DNA of 64,000 nt from an uncultured Clostridia bacterium (GCA_948473085.1 CAOKWH010000008.1:1-64000); one strand, 5' to 3'. Positions 30,570 through 40,556 are shown, numbered from the stretch's first letter. Notes: a model not told the origin generated them from the letters alone. Numbers and translations are program-made.

Positions 30570-30653
30570 AGAAACAATACCCCTAAAGGCGCTCCCAAAA
30601 CAGTCTGTCAACTGTGTTTCCTATTTGGGAAACGCCCAAAGGGGTATTGTTTC
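30570..30653. repeat. 84-bp imperfect palindrome, possibly a bidirectional terminator
   Basis: GAAACAATACCCCTAAAGGCG...CGCCCAAAGGGGTATTGTTTC with a nested TCCCAAA...TTTGGGA pair. Confidence 0.75.
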
Positions 30654-30681
30654 TGTTTGAATTTTAAGGTTTAAAACCGGC

Positions 30682-31266
30682 TTAAATCAAGGTTAGTTTT
30701 CGCTGTTCGTCTGCCATCTTCCGTAGTTTTTTCATCAGCCGGTTCCCTCGTTTTTGGGCATTGGCTGGTGTTAAATTTACAATCTCAGCAATCTCTGTAT
30801 AGGTCATGGAATAGCCATAGTGCAAAACTACAATCATCCTATCCTGCTCCGAAACGCCATCCAGCATTTTATTCATATTTTCAAGATCCAAAATACTTAT
30901 AACATCATTTTCTACACAAACATCGCTGCGCTCATCCGGGGGCGTGTACTCTTCGTAGGAAACAATCGACCGCGTGTTTTTCTGGCTGCGCACATACTGC
31001 AGCACCTCCCGTTTTACCACCATTACTCCATAGGCTTCCCGCTGCTGGGGTGTTAATGTCATTATTTTATCAATGACTCTCATCATCTTTACAAAACTTT
31101 CTGCTACCAGTTCCTGGGCAATGTGTGGCGACTGTACCCCCTGGTAAGCAATATTATAATAAAGCGCACCCTGTGTGCGGAACAGCTCTTCAATCGCTTT
31201 GCGCTGTTCTGATGTCAATGGCCGAAAGATTGAGGAAGCAAGGAACAACAAGCCAATCCACCCCAC
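30682..31266 (-). CDS. Sigma-70 family (ECF-like) RNA polymerase sigma factor
   Basis: LFRTQGALYYNIAYQGVQSPHIAQELVAESFVKMMR (region 2-like) and YGYSMTYTEIAEIVNLTPANAQKRGNRLMKKLRK (region 4-like). Confidence 0.8.
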   Translation of the reverse strand: MGWIGLLFLASSIFRPLTSEQRKAIEELFRTQGALYYNIAYQGVQSPHIAQELVAESFVKMMRVIDKIMTLTPQQREAYGVMVVKREVLQYVRSQKNTRSIVSYEEYTPPDERSDVCVENDVISILDLENMNKMLDGVSEQDRMIVVLHYGYSMTYTEIAEIVNLTPANAQKRGNRLMKKLRKMADEQRKLTLI

Positions 31267-31397
31267 ATTGTAAGATTGTTTTTTCAGTTTACTATAATAG
31301 CACTTCTTTCATAAAATGACAAGATTTACCGATAAACTTTTCAAATTCGACATTCTGTGTTATTGTTATAGGATAAAAGAAAAGCGAGGTGCCCTAT

Positions 31398-31610
31398 ATG
31401 AGCAATAAACCATCCACCACGGAAAAACAGCGTGAAAAACTGCTTAAAACCATATCCGACCTGAAAAAGGGGACTGCTGTCACCTTTATTATCTTTCTTG
31501 CTGGCTTTTTGCTGCATATCGATTTTGTTTACATGCCCGCCCTTCTGCTATGTGCAGCCTGCATATCCAGCCTGATAAACCACTATGCACAGTTAAAAAA
31601 ATTGCCATAA
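31398..31610 (+). CDS. Small two-TM hypothetical protein
   Basis: MSNKPSTTEKQREKLLKTISDLKKGTAVTFIIFLAGFLLHIDFVYMPALLLCAACISSLINHYAQLKKLP. Confidence 0.6.
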   Translation: MSNKPSTTEKQREKLLKTISDLKKGTAVTFIIFLAGFLLHIDFVYMPALLLCAACISSLINHYAQLKKLP

Positions 31611-31613
31611 AGC

Positions 31614-31648
31614 AAAAAGCTCCGGCCAAACAGCCGGAGCTTTTTTAT
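31614..31648. terminator. Bidirectional terminator
   Basis: aaaaagctccggccaaacagccggagctttttt. Confidence 0.85.
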
Positions 31649-32595
31649 ATCAGGGCAAAGGTTTTCAGCAGAGAAACACCAATAAACAGCGTCACTGCCG
31701 AAAGCAGCGAGCTCATCAAAGTAACCTCGCCGGTAAGCTGGTAATCGCTGCCCATCACTTTGGCCAGCGCCGCGCCGGAAACTGCCGTCGGGGAGCCAAA
31801 CAGAACAAACACCAGTGCCAGCCCCGCCCCACGGAACCCTAAAACAGCAGCCAAGACAGTGGTTATACCAGGAATCAGCACCAGGCGCACAAAACAGAGA
31901 ACCCCATTGAGCTTTAAGTTCCCCTTTGCCTGCTGGGGGTCAAACTGGCCGCCCACCGCAATCAGCGCCAGTGGTGTGGACATCCCTGCAAAATAGTCCA
32001 CCGACTTGGTGACAAACCCCGGGAACACAATACCGCTCAGCTGTGCTGCCAAACCCAACAGAATGGCAATAATAAACGGATTGCGGATAATATTTTTTAG
32101 CAGGGCCAAAGGGTCCAGTTTTGCCCCCATCTCTTTAGGCGCAAATACTGTAAAAGTTGTCACCGCCCCGATATTAAACAATATTACCACAAACGGCACA
32201 ACCATAGCCGCAACAAATGCCCCTTCTGCCCCGAACATGTTGCTCATCAGCGGGACACCCATCAGCACAATATTGGTGCGAAAGGTGGAATGGACACAGG
32301 CACCACAGCGCACCCTGTCTTTGATAAAAAGCGGCCAGATGGCTGCGGCCAGCAATTGGGTGGCCAACACAGCCAACACACAATACAGCACCAGCCGGGC
32401 GTTAAACTGTTCAATCAAGCTGGCGCTGTAAACTTCCCTAAACAGGCTGAATGGGATAAGCAGCTTAAAGCACAGGTTGGAAGCCTGGTCGGCAAAGCGC
32501 CGGTCTACGATTCCCCTCTGCACCAGTACATATCCCGAAATACCCAACACAAACAGCGGCAATACACTATTTAAACTGAACAGAATGCTTTCCAT
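31645..32595 (-). CDS. AEC family transporter (auxin efflux carrier-like)
   Basis: VLPLFVLGISGYVLVQRGIVD...FRTNIVLMGVPL...STPLALIAVGGQF. Confidence 0.9.
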   Translation of the reverse strand: MESILFSLNSVLPLFVLGISGYVLVQRGIVDRRFADQASNLCFKLLIPFSLFREVYSASLIEQFNARLVLYCVLAVLATQLLAAAIWPLFIKDRVRCGACVHSTFRTNIVLMGVPLMSNMFGAEGAFVAAMVVPFVVILFNIGAVTTFTVFAPKEMGAKLDPLALLKNIIRNPFIIAILLGLAAQLSGIVFPGFVTKSVDYFAGMSTPLALIAVGGQFDPQQAKGNLKLNGVLCFVRLVLIPGITTVLAAVLGFRGAGLALVFVLFGSPTAVSGAALAKVMGSDYQLTGEVTLMSSLLSAVTLFIGVSLLKTFALI

Positions 32596-32781
32596 CTATA
32601 AGGACCCCTCTCGTTTCTCACTCTCATTTTTCCCGACGAAGGGCCTGCGCAGCTACTTTAAAAACACCTAACCATCTTTACCGCAACACAGCACAGTTTC
32701 TGCCAATCCGCCCATTTTCCTCTCTGCCTTTGCAATCAAACCCAACTGCAAAGGGTGTCCTGTCCCTGCCAAACAGTGTAT

Positions 32782-33654
32782 TTAATTTCCCTGCTTATTG
32801 TAATAGTGAATCAGCGCCTGTGTGCCCAGATCCCCCTCCCCTTGGGCCTCTAATTCCCGATACATTTCCAAAACCTGGCGCAGCACCGGCATCTCCAATC
32901 CTACAGTTCCTGCTTCCTGATCGGCAATGCTCATATCCTTGATAAAATGCTTGATAAAGAACCCAGGGGCCATATCCTCCGAGAGCATTTTTGGGGCAGT
33001 GTTATCCATCTGCCAGCTGCCGGCAGCACCCTTGCTGATGCTATCCAGCATAGTCTGCACATCCAGCCCCATCCGCCTGGCGTAGGTAATGGCCTCACAC
33101 AGACCAGCTACCACGGCTGTAAGTGCAATCTGGTTTGCCATTTTGGTATGCTGGCCAAAACCTGCCCGGCCCTCGTAGAGGACATTGGTGCCCAGCGCAG
33201 CGAACAGGTCGGCGCAGGCATCAAAAGCCGGCCGGTCGCCCCCCACCATGATGGAAAGGGTTCCCTTTTTAGCCCCGGTATCCCCGCCGGATACCGGGGC
33301 ATCCAGAGCAAAAAGACCCCGGGCAGCAGCTGCCTCATAAATTTGCACAGAAAGCTGCGGGCTGGTGGTAGTCATATCAATGAGATAAGCGCCGGGTCTT
33401 GCATTGGCTATGATTCCATCCTCACCGAAGTAAACCTGCTCCACATCTTTGGGATACCCTACAATGGTGATGACCGCGTCTTTATCCTGCACGCAGGTTT
33501 TAATATCGTCGCACCAAACAGCCCCTTCCTGGATAACATCCAGCGCCTTGGCCTTGGTCCGGGTATAGATGGATACCTCAAACCCCTTCTGCATCAGGTT
33601 GCGCACCATCCAGCGGCCCATGACACCCACGCCTATAAATCCGATTCTTTTCAT
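32782..33654 (-). CDS. 3-hydroxyisobutyrate dehydrogenase-like NAD(P)-dependent oxidoreductase
   Basis: MKRIGFIGVGVMGRWMVRNLMQKGFEVSIYTRT, FALDAPVSGGDTGAKKGTLSIMVGG. Confidence 0.95.
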   Translation of the reverse strand: MKRIGFIGVGVMGRWMVRNLMQKGFEVSIYTRTKAKALDVIQEGAVWCDDIKTCVQDKDAVITIVGYPKDVEQVYFGEDGIIANARPGAYLIDMTTTSPQLSVQIYEAAAARGLFALDAPVSGGDTGAKKGTLSIMVGGDRPAFDACADLFAALGTNVLYEGRAGFGQHTKMANQIALTAVVAGLCEAITYARRMGLDVQTMLDSISKGAAGSWQMDNTAPKMLSEDMAPGFFIKHFIKDMSIADQEAGTVGLEMPVLRQVLEMYRELEAQGEGDLGTQALIHYYNKQGN

Positions 33655-33683
33655 TTTGCGCCTTCCTTTCTGCCCATGAAACA

Positions 33684-34997
33684 CTACTTTGGATTCTTCC
33701 AGTTCTTCTGATAGACAATATATGCAGCCGTACAGCCAACCACACAGTAACCACCCAGCATATAGTAAATGAGTGGAGCCTCCTCTGCCTTTCCGGAGCT
33801 GGTGTATAATCTCTTTTCTTCATTATAATCGAAATCCTCTTTTATATCCAGCTTATCTGAAGAGGAATCGTATTCTTTTTCGTCCCGATTCGAGATTTTT
33901 TCGGTTTTGGAGGAGCTGGGCTTGATCTGTTGGGCAGACGAACTGGTGGATGACCGGGAAGACTGGCGGGAAGACGCCGATGTGGAGGAGGAACTGCGGG
34001 AGGAGTGTTCCCTCTCCGGGGCACTGTTTCGGTCATAAGGGCTGCCATCCTCAGCCGGCAGCTGTACCCCGCCAGAACCCCCTCCCGAACTGCCAAAATC
34101 CGGGACAGAACTGCCCCCGCCAGTGGAGCCGGAACTGCTTGAGCTGCTGCCATCCGGTTGGGAGGAGCTGCTGCCGGACGAACTGCTCTCATCCGGCTTG
34201 GAGGAGCTGCTGCCGGACGAACTGCTCTCATCCGGCTTGGAGGAACTGCTGTTAGACGAGCTGGGTTCTTCCTGCTGCTCAAACGACAGGGAAACACCAA
34301 CAATTTCCACATTGGCAACCATCACCGGATAGCGGGACAGGCCAACTGGCCCATTGGCTTTTTGCGAGCAAAGTGTAATTTGGATCTGTTCTGCATTTTT
34401 AGGTACCGTATAGATGCGTTCCTCATAATAAGCCACAATTTTCCCGCCATTGACAATTGGTTTTGGTTTACCGGACTGATAATTGGCCAGCAGGGTATAC
34501 TGCCCCTTTTCAGCAGCCTGCACATAGAGCGGATAGGGCAGTATATCCGTTGGAGTGTCTGGAATATCTGCAAAAAATCCATCCTCCATCCGCTTCATCC
34601 ACTTGTTTCCAACTCTGCAATACAAATTCTGCGCCCTATCCAGATAGACTGGGAAACAATCGCCCTGATAACCAGGATTTGGATATCCCAACAGGTAATA
34701 CCCCTCCTGCACAGTGGCATATCCGGAATGGGCGGAGTAAAAGCCTACCTTAATAGTTTCCGCCCCAGTTACATGATACAGTATTGTGCCAGTCTGTCCG
34801 CCCTCAGCAAGTCCAACCGCTGTATCATCCCCCTCCACCTGATACAGCAGAATTTTGCTGACACTGGGTATATCCACCAGGCCAAAGATGGTTGCCTTGC
34901 TTTCCCCTCCGGCAAAGTCGTCCCGATAGGCAGTTGCTGCAAAACTAATCGAAATGCACATTACTGCCACAATACATAAAACGGCATATCTTTTCAT
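33684..34997 (-). CDS. Secreted/cell-surface protein with Ser-rich stalk and C-terminal TM
   Basis: Signal peptide MKRYAVLCIVAVMCISISFAATA; SSSSKPDESSSSGSSSSKPDE stalk; C-terminal YYMLGGYCVVGCTAAYIVYQKNWKN. Confidence 0.75.
   Translation of the reverse strand: MKRYAVLCIVAVMCISISFAATAYRDDFAGGESKATIFGLVDIPSVSKILLYQVEGDDTAVGLAEGGQTGTILYHVTGAETIKVGFYSAHSGYATVQEGYYLLGYPNPGYQGDCFPVYLDRAQNLYCRVGNKWMKRMEDGFFADIPDTPTDILPYPLYVQAAEKGQYTLLANYQSGKPKPIVNGGKIVAYYEERIYTVPKNAEQIQITLCSQKANGPVGLSRYPVMVANVEIVGVSLSFEQQEEPSSSNSSSSKPDESSSSGSSSSKPDESSSSGSSSSQPDGSSSSSSGSTGGGSSVPDFGSSGGGSGGVQLPAEDGSPYDRNSAPEREHSSRSSSSTSASSRQSSRSSTSSSAQQIKPSSSKTEKISNRDEKEYDSSSDKLDIKEDFDYNEEKRLYTSSGKAEEAPLIYYMLGGYCVVGCTAAYIVYQKNWKNPK
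34140..34262. repeat. 39-bp tandem coding repeat (Ser-rich stalk)
   Basis: gaggagctgctgccggacgaactgctctcatccggcttg repeated, encoding SSSSGSSSSKPDE. Confidence 0.8.
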
Positions 34998-35387
34998 TTT
35001 TCTATCCCCCATTCTGTTTTTATTGCACCTGCTTGGGGCATTTTTTATATATCCCAGTTTTTATAGTATCCTGTTCGAGAAAATATTACAAGTTCTTGAG
35101 GGAATATTCGGAAAAATAAAATAAAGTTTTTACCATTATTTATTAAAATTAACCAAAGAATAATTGATTAAAAATATCAAATATGTAAATGTCAGTGCAA
35201 AATGAACTTTCACTGCTATTAAGCGGTTTTTTAACTAAGACGCATAGCTGTTCGATCTAATCCATCTAAAAACTGTAAAATTGATAAAAATATACCTATT
35301 ATCCACAAAATCCCGGATTTTGATTCTATAATTTGAACAAATCCCCTCGCCATTTTTGCACTAATCAAATAAAAAAATATATATCTG

Positions 35388-35416
35388 TTGAAATTTATTG
35401 GTGATTATACTATGAT
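35388..35416 (+). promoter_or_regulatory. Sigma-A-type promoter of amidohydrolase 1
   Basis: TTGAAA - 17 bp - TATGAT. Confidence 0.6.
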
Positions 35417-35516
35417 GGATAAGAGGAAACCGGCTATCCGGTCAGCAGCAGAATGATATATTCACTACTGGGGGCAGCCAACACCAAAACAGAGTTTGTA
35501 AGGAGGAGAATGCACA

Positions 35517-36953
35517 ATGGAAATGGAAAAGATGGTCCAGGAGATTAAGGCAATCGTAGATGCCAAAAGAGAAAAGTTTGCCAAGGTAAGCGATGATGTC
35601 TGGGAAGTCCCGGAGCTGTATTTTCACGAAGCCAAATCCGCCGATATTCTAATCAAGGCACTGAAGGAAGAAGGATTTGATGTGCAGGAGGGTGTGGATG
35701 GCATGCCAACTGCCTTTATAGGCACCTGGGGCAGCGGTAAGCCCATTATTGGCATTTTGGGCGAATTTGACGCCCTCCCCTCCCTGAGCCAGGAAGCCAG
35801 CATCTGCCGGCACAACGAACTGGTTCCCGGCGGGCCTGGACATGGCTGCGGGCACAATGCACTGGGCGCCGGCGCAATGGCCGCTGCCGTAGCTGCCAAG
35901 GACTATATGGAAAAGCACGGCATCTCCGGTACTATCCGCTACTATGGCTGCCCTGCTGAGGAAGCTGGCTGGGGCAAAATGTTCCTGGCCCGGGATGGAT
36001 ACTACGACGATTTGGACGCTTGCTATACCTGGCACCCCGGCGTTGGCAACATGGTACAGGGCACCAGCAGCCTGGCCAATATGTGCGCCTTCTTCACCTT
36101 TAAGGGCCGCACCAGCCATGCAGCCGCTTCCCCCCACCTGGGCCGCAGCGCGCTGGACGCCTGTGAACTGATGAATGTGGGCGTCAACTACCTGCGGGAG
36201 CATGTAATCCCCGAGGCCCGGATGCACTATGCCTACCAGGATGTGGGCGGCTCTGCCCCCAATGTAGTACAGGATCACGCCCAGCTGAAATACTTTATCC
36301 GCGCCCCCAAAATCACCCAGGTTAAGGAAATTGGCGAGCGGGTAAAGGACATTGCCCGAGGCGCCGCCCTGATGACCGGCACCGAGCTGGAAATCTATTT
36401 CAGCGCCGGCATGTGCGATTATGTTCCCAACGATGTGCTCAGTGGCATTCTCTCGGATGCGCTGATTGCCGTGGGCGGCCCCAGCTTTGACGACGCCGAC
36501 CGCGCCCTGGCAAAAGAATTTTTTGACAGCTACAACTCCAACGAAATTGAAGCAGCCCTCCAGCGGCTCTCCCACAACTATGACAACTGGGAGGAGTATC
36601 GCACCATTCCGCTGGTGGAAGAAGTTGCCCCCTATAAGAAAACATCGGCCTACGGCTTCGGTTCCACCGATGTGGGCGACGCCAGCTATGCGGCTCCCAC
36701 TGCACAGATGAATGTGGCCACCTATGCCAACGGCACCCCCGGCCATTCCTGGCAGGTGACCGCCCAGGTGAAATCCTCCATTACACACAAGGCTCTGGTA
36801 ACGGTTGCTGAGGCCATTGCCCTGGCAACCATCCTTACCATTCAAAGCCCGGAAAAAATTGCTGCTGCCCGTGAGGAGTATGTGAAATCCACCGGCGGCA
36901 AGTATATCTGCCCTGTTGGCATGGATGCCAAGCCCGAACTGGAACATGTATAA
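35517..36953 (+). CDS. M20 family amidohydrolase (AbgB-like), paralogue 1
   Basis: GILGEFDALPSLSQEA, GHGCGHNALGAGAMAAAVAAKDYM, YGCPAEEAG, GRTSHAAASPHLGRSALDACELMNVG. Confidence 0.93.
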   Translation: MEMEKMVQEIKAIVDAKREKFAKVSDDVWEVPELYFHEAKSADILIKALKEEGFDVQEGVDGMPTAFIGTWGSGKPIIGILGEFDALPSLSQEASICRHNELVPGGPGHGCGHNALGAGAMAAAVAAKDYMEKHGISGTIRYYGCPAEEAGWGKMFLARDGYYDDLDACYTWHPGVGNMVQGTSSLANMCAFFTFKGRTSHAAASPHLGRSALDACELMNVGVNYLREHVIPEARMHYAYQDVGGSAPNVVQDHAQLKYFIRAPKITQVKEIGERVKDIARGAALMTGTELEIYFSAGMCDYVPNDVLSGILSDALIAVGGPSFDDADRALAKEFFDSYNSNEIEAALQRLSHNYDNWEEYRTIPLVEEVAPYKKTSAYGFGSTDVGDASYAAPTAQMNVATYANGTPGHSWQVTAQVKSSITHKALVTVAEAIALATILTIQSPEKIAAAREEYVKSTGGKYICPVGMDAKPELEHV

Positions 36954-36954
36954 A

Positions 36955-36990
36955 AAAATCCCCCGGCCTCTCAGCCGGGGGATTTTTATT
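36955..36990 (+). terminator. Rho-independent terminator
   Basis: aaaatcccccggcctctcagccgggggattttt. Confidence 0.88.
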
Positions 36991-37016
36991 TGCCTCACTG
37001 CCCCTTGAAACGATTG

Positions 37017-37802
37017 CTAAAATATCTGATTCAGTTTAGAATCCACTTTCTTCTTTAGCGCCTTGTCATCGCATGAAAAAACCAGCAGCAGGCTGTGGTA
37101 GTTATCCACTCTCAGAGCATAATGCTCGTTATAGCTGAAATAGTGGAGGTCATCGCCAAACCATACCTCCCCTTCTGGAAGCTCAAGATATTTTACAAGC
37201 CATCTGACAAACGCCATCTTTTCCTCTGGCGTTCCGCCAAGAACTGAACAGGGAAAAGAATGCTTTTTCAGCAGCTTATCACAGGAAAGGATGGATGTGC
37301 CAACCGAGGATTTATACTCGAATTTTTCCTGATACATTAAAAACGCTTTCTGAAACAGGTACTTTTCTAAGCTCCCTGCAAAATAGCGATTCTCCAGATC
37401 TGTAACCATAGGATTATCCGCCCAATCGGCCACCTTTAGGTAACAATGCGCCTCGGCCCAGTCATAAGAAAACAGGAGAAAGCCCCGCTGCAACTGTTCT
37501 TTTGTATCTTCTGTGAATTCTTCATCATCAAACTGTTCCAGAATACGGCTGATATTGGGTTCCATGCCTCCATCCCATTCTCTCTCCAGCAAGCCGCCAT
37601 CCTTTTCTCCCATTAGCATTAGATAGTCCAAGTAAACCTTTGGTATGCTGTAGCCATACTGGTTGCAGATACTCTCCAACTGCTCTATCTGCTCATCCGT
37701 TGCAGGCAGGCAGTTTTCGAGCCATGCCCCATCAAAACTGGCTATAGTCTTACATAGACGCTCCATAACAGTTTCTGGCGTCCCTTGATAAAACTCTATC
37801 AT
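37017..37802 (-). CDS. SMI1/KNR4-like family protein (candidate)
   Basis: WLENCLPATDEQIEQLESICNQYGYSIPKVYLDYLMLMGEKDGGLL resembles the SMI1/KNR4 N-terminal fold. Confidence 0.6.
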   Translation of the reverse strand: MIEFYQGTPETVMERLCKTIASFDGAWLENCLPATDEQIEQLESICNQYGYSIPKVYLDYLMLMGEKDGGLLEREWDGGMEPNISRILEQFDDEEFTEDTKEQLQRGFLLFSYDWAEAHCYLKVADWADNPMVTDLENRYFAGSLEKYLFQKAFLMYQEKFEYKSSVGTSILSCDKLLKKHSFPCSVLGGTPEEKMAFVRWLVKYLELPEGEVWFGDDLHYFSYNEHYALRVDNYHSLLLVFSCDDKALKKKVDSKLNQIF

Positions 37803-37846
37803 TTGCAGCATCCCCCTTTTTGAGTACACCGAACTGCATCAAGGGC

Positions 37847-38965
37847 CTATTTAAAGTACATGAACAACTGGCATTTAATCATGCCGTTATAGAGCTTCCG
37901 GCGCTTATCTGCCGGGCGGCCGAACAGTTTTTCAAATTCTTCATGAGGGCTGATAATGTAATAGGAAGCACCTTCCCGGGGCTGGAATACCCGGCCCATT
38001 GTGCGATAAAGCGCCTCCGCCTCCTTAATTTCCAACAGGCGTTCGCCATAGGGTGGGTTGCAGATAACCGAACACTTGCCCTCTGGCAGTTTAAAGTCGG
38101 CAATGTCCGCCTCTTTCACCCGGATACGGGCGGATACCCCGGCTTTCTCGGCATTTTCTGCCGACAGCACCACTGCTTCGGGGTCAATATCGCTGCCATA
38201 TCCCCGGAACCGGGATTCCCGGTAGACACCCTCCAGGGCTTCCTTCCGGGCCAGGCTCCAACGGCTTTCCTCCACAATACCCCACTGCTCGGCGGCAAAC
38301 CGCCGGCGCATGCCTGGGGCAATTTTCATGGCATGCAGGGCAGATTCAATCAGGAAGGTGCCGGAGCCGCAAAAGGGATCTACCACTGTATCATCCCGGC
38401 GGATGTGAGCCAGGTCAATGATGCCGGCAGCCAGTGTTTCTTTGATGGGAGCTAATGTGGAATTTTTCCGGTAGCCCCGCTTATGCAGCCCAGCGCCGGA
38501 GGTATCCAACAGAATAGAAACCTGATCCTTGTGGATGGAAAACTGGATTTGGTGCACGGGGCCGCTCTCCTCAAACCAGGTTTTCCCATAAACCGTGCCA
38601 AGCCGCCGCACCGCCGCCTTTTTGATAATGGCCTGGCAATCGGGAACACTGTGCAGCTGGGAACCAAGCGACCATCCCTTTACCGGAAAGGCATCCAGGC
38701 TGCCAATAAAATCCTCAAACGGCAGTGCAGCTGTCTGGTCAAACAGTTCTGTAAAGGTAACTGCCCGAAAACTGCCCAATAGAATCAATACCCGTTCTGC
38801 CGTGCGCAGATGGATATTGGCTCGGATAACCATGGAAAAATCCCCTTGAAAGGTAACTTTACCATCTGTTGTCTGTATATTTTCGCCGCCCAAGCGCTTA
38901 ATTTCGCCGGAAAGCACACTCTCCAGGCCAAACAGGCAGGGGCAGCAGATGGTTAGGTTTGACAT
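37847..38965 (-). CDS. THUMP-domain class I SAM-dependent RNA methyltransferase (RlmL-like)
   Basis: DTVVDPFCGSGTFLIESALHAMKIAPGMRR, VICNPPYGERL, GAGLHKRGYRKNSTLAPIKETLAAGII. Confidence 0.92.
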   Translation of the reverse strand: MSNLTICCPCLFGLESVLSGEIKRLGGENIQTTDGKVTFQGDFSMVIRANIHLRTAERVLILLGSFRAVTFTELFDQTAALPFEDFIGSLDAFPVKGWSLGSQLHSVPDCQAIIKKAAVRRLGTVYGKTWFEESGPVHQIQFSIHKDQVSILLDTSGAGLHKRGYRKNSTLAPIKETLAAGIIDLAHIRRDDTVVDPFCGSGTFLIESALHAMKIAPGMRRRFAAEQWGIVEESRWSLARKEALEGVYRESRFRGYGSDIDPEAVVLSAENAEKAGVSARIRVKEADIADFKLPEGKCSVICNPPYGERLLEIKEAEALYRTMGRVFQPREGASYYIISPHEEFEKLFGRPADKRRKLYNGMIKCQLFMYFK

Positions 38966-39779
38966 ATAGTACAACCGCCTTTTCACAATTTTAAGTCGAA
39001 TATCAGCCAAAAGGCACCCATGCCGATTAGCAACCGGATTACTAAACAGCACTTCAGGCTATGTTATTATTGTACCATAAAGCCCCTGCTTCCGCCAGCA
39101 ATACCGAAATTTCTCCATCAAAGAAACAAGCATGACTGTAAACAAAGTCAGCCCTGTCAAAAGCAGGTCCACTGTAGTGGTTAAGGCAGCCCCTCTTTGC
39201 TTTAAACCACCCAGCGGCAAAATGGCAGTAAAATAATTACATAACCCACTAAATACTGCAAGTACAAGCAATTACATATACAGGCAACTGCTTTGGCACA
39301 GACCACCTTGCTTCGGCTCACTGTTTTTGTAAATAGATATTCTGCCATTCCCCGCGACTGTTCTTTCGCTACGCAGGAAACACCAAGATAGACCGCATAG
39401 CTGTTGGTCAGAATCGTGACCCAGTAATAGACCTGCTAACAAAAGTCAAGCCCTAAATTGAAGGAGAGCAAGATTTTTTGTAGGCCGTAAAAAGGGTATA
39501 AAAAACCAAGTCACCGCCCTCAAAAAATTTTTGACGCTGGCCTACGGCAAACAAATCTGAGGCTGAATGTTAGACTTCGAGGCTATCCAGATGTTTTTTC
39601 ACAGTGGCATAGTAGATGCGCAGGAACTTGTTGGCAGAGGCCATCATAGACTGCGTCATATGGGAACTTGTGCAAAAGCTACGGGGGACGCTGCGCCGCA
39701 TAGACACGCTGGCCCGATAATATTACAACAGTGCTTGCAGCAATCGCTATATCTTCACCAAGGCTCTGCGGACGCTGAT

Positions 39780-39890
39780 TTTAGAAATGATTCACTCTGC
39801 CAACGCCTATGCTATTTCCAATGAAACAGAGTTTATCCAAAAGGTTCGGGCGGTATCCGAAGTCCGGCAGGCGCAGGTGGCAGCAGGCTG
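39780..39890 (+). pseudogene. Possible serine-recombinase C-terminal remnant
   Basis: Frame reads LILEMIHSANAYAISNETEFIQKVRAVSEVRQAQVAAG*, resembling the C-terminal region of recombinase-family proteins; no intact upstream ORF. Confidence 0.35.
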
Positions 39891-40182
39891 AGGAACAGGG
39901 AACAAAAGACCACATAAACACGGGATAGGGCAGGTTTTCTACATGCAAATCAGCACTAAGAAATATTTGAAACAGCGGCGAAATGGCAACGGCAAAAATC
40001 CAAGACGGTCAAGAATTTAAGAGTGAGGATTTTTCGCGCCCTTTGCGAAAAAACTACTCGCCCCTGGACGACCTTGATAGTCGGAACGGGCATGAAATGC
40101 GGATTGCTTTTCGTAATTGGGTATGATATAATTTCTCCCAGTACAAACTGGCAAATCGGCATTTGCATGGAGGTATCTTCAA

Positions 40183-40359
40183 GTGAAAAAATATGAGTAT
40201 AAAGTATTAACAATCGCAACTGCTTTAGCTGTAAGTACAAAGCAATATGAAAAGGCTGCGCAGGAGTTTGAAACACAATTAAATGAATTGGGAGCTGATG
40301 GTTGGGAACTTGTTCAGCGCATGGATGGTTTCTTTTTTCTAAAAAGGGAAATTGAATAA
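40183..40359 (+). CDS. DUF4177-like small protein (58 aa, below the ORF-track cutoff)
   Basis: GTG start with RBS ggagg; MKKYEYKVLTIATALAVSTKQYEKAAQEFETQLNELGADGWELVQRMDGFFFLKREIE*; LNELGADGWELV is the DUF4177 hallmark. Confidence 0.75.
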   Translation: MKKYEYKVLTIATALAVSTKQYEKAAQEFETQLNELGADGWELVQRMDGFFFLKREIE

Positions 40360-40556
40360 ATTCTAATTTGGGGGAGGTATCGCAGATAATAAGAAAAACA
40401 CTTAGGTTTGCGCTCCTGTTATTTGGAAATATATTAGCAGTGCCGGATGCGTTTTTCTTTTACCCCTCATTATAGACAGGTATTGTTGGCTTGTACTTTG
40501 TTATTAGCGGCATAAAAGCTGATAAATAAATTATCCATAGTTTGTGAGGAAAGAAA

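Noticed and set aside
35649-36998. Long minus-strand ORF antisense to M20 paralogue 1 (and 43223..44725 antisense to paralogue 3)
   Set aside because: Both arise opposite conserved amidohydrolase codons; Gly/His/Ala-rich artefacts
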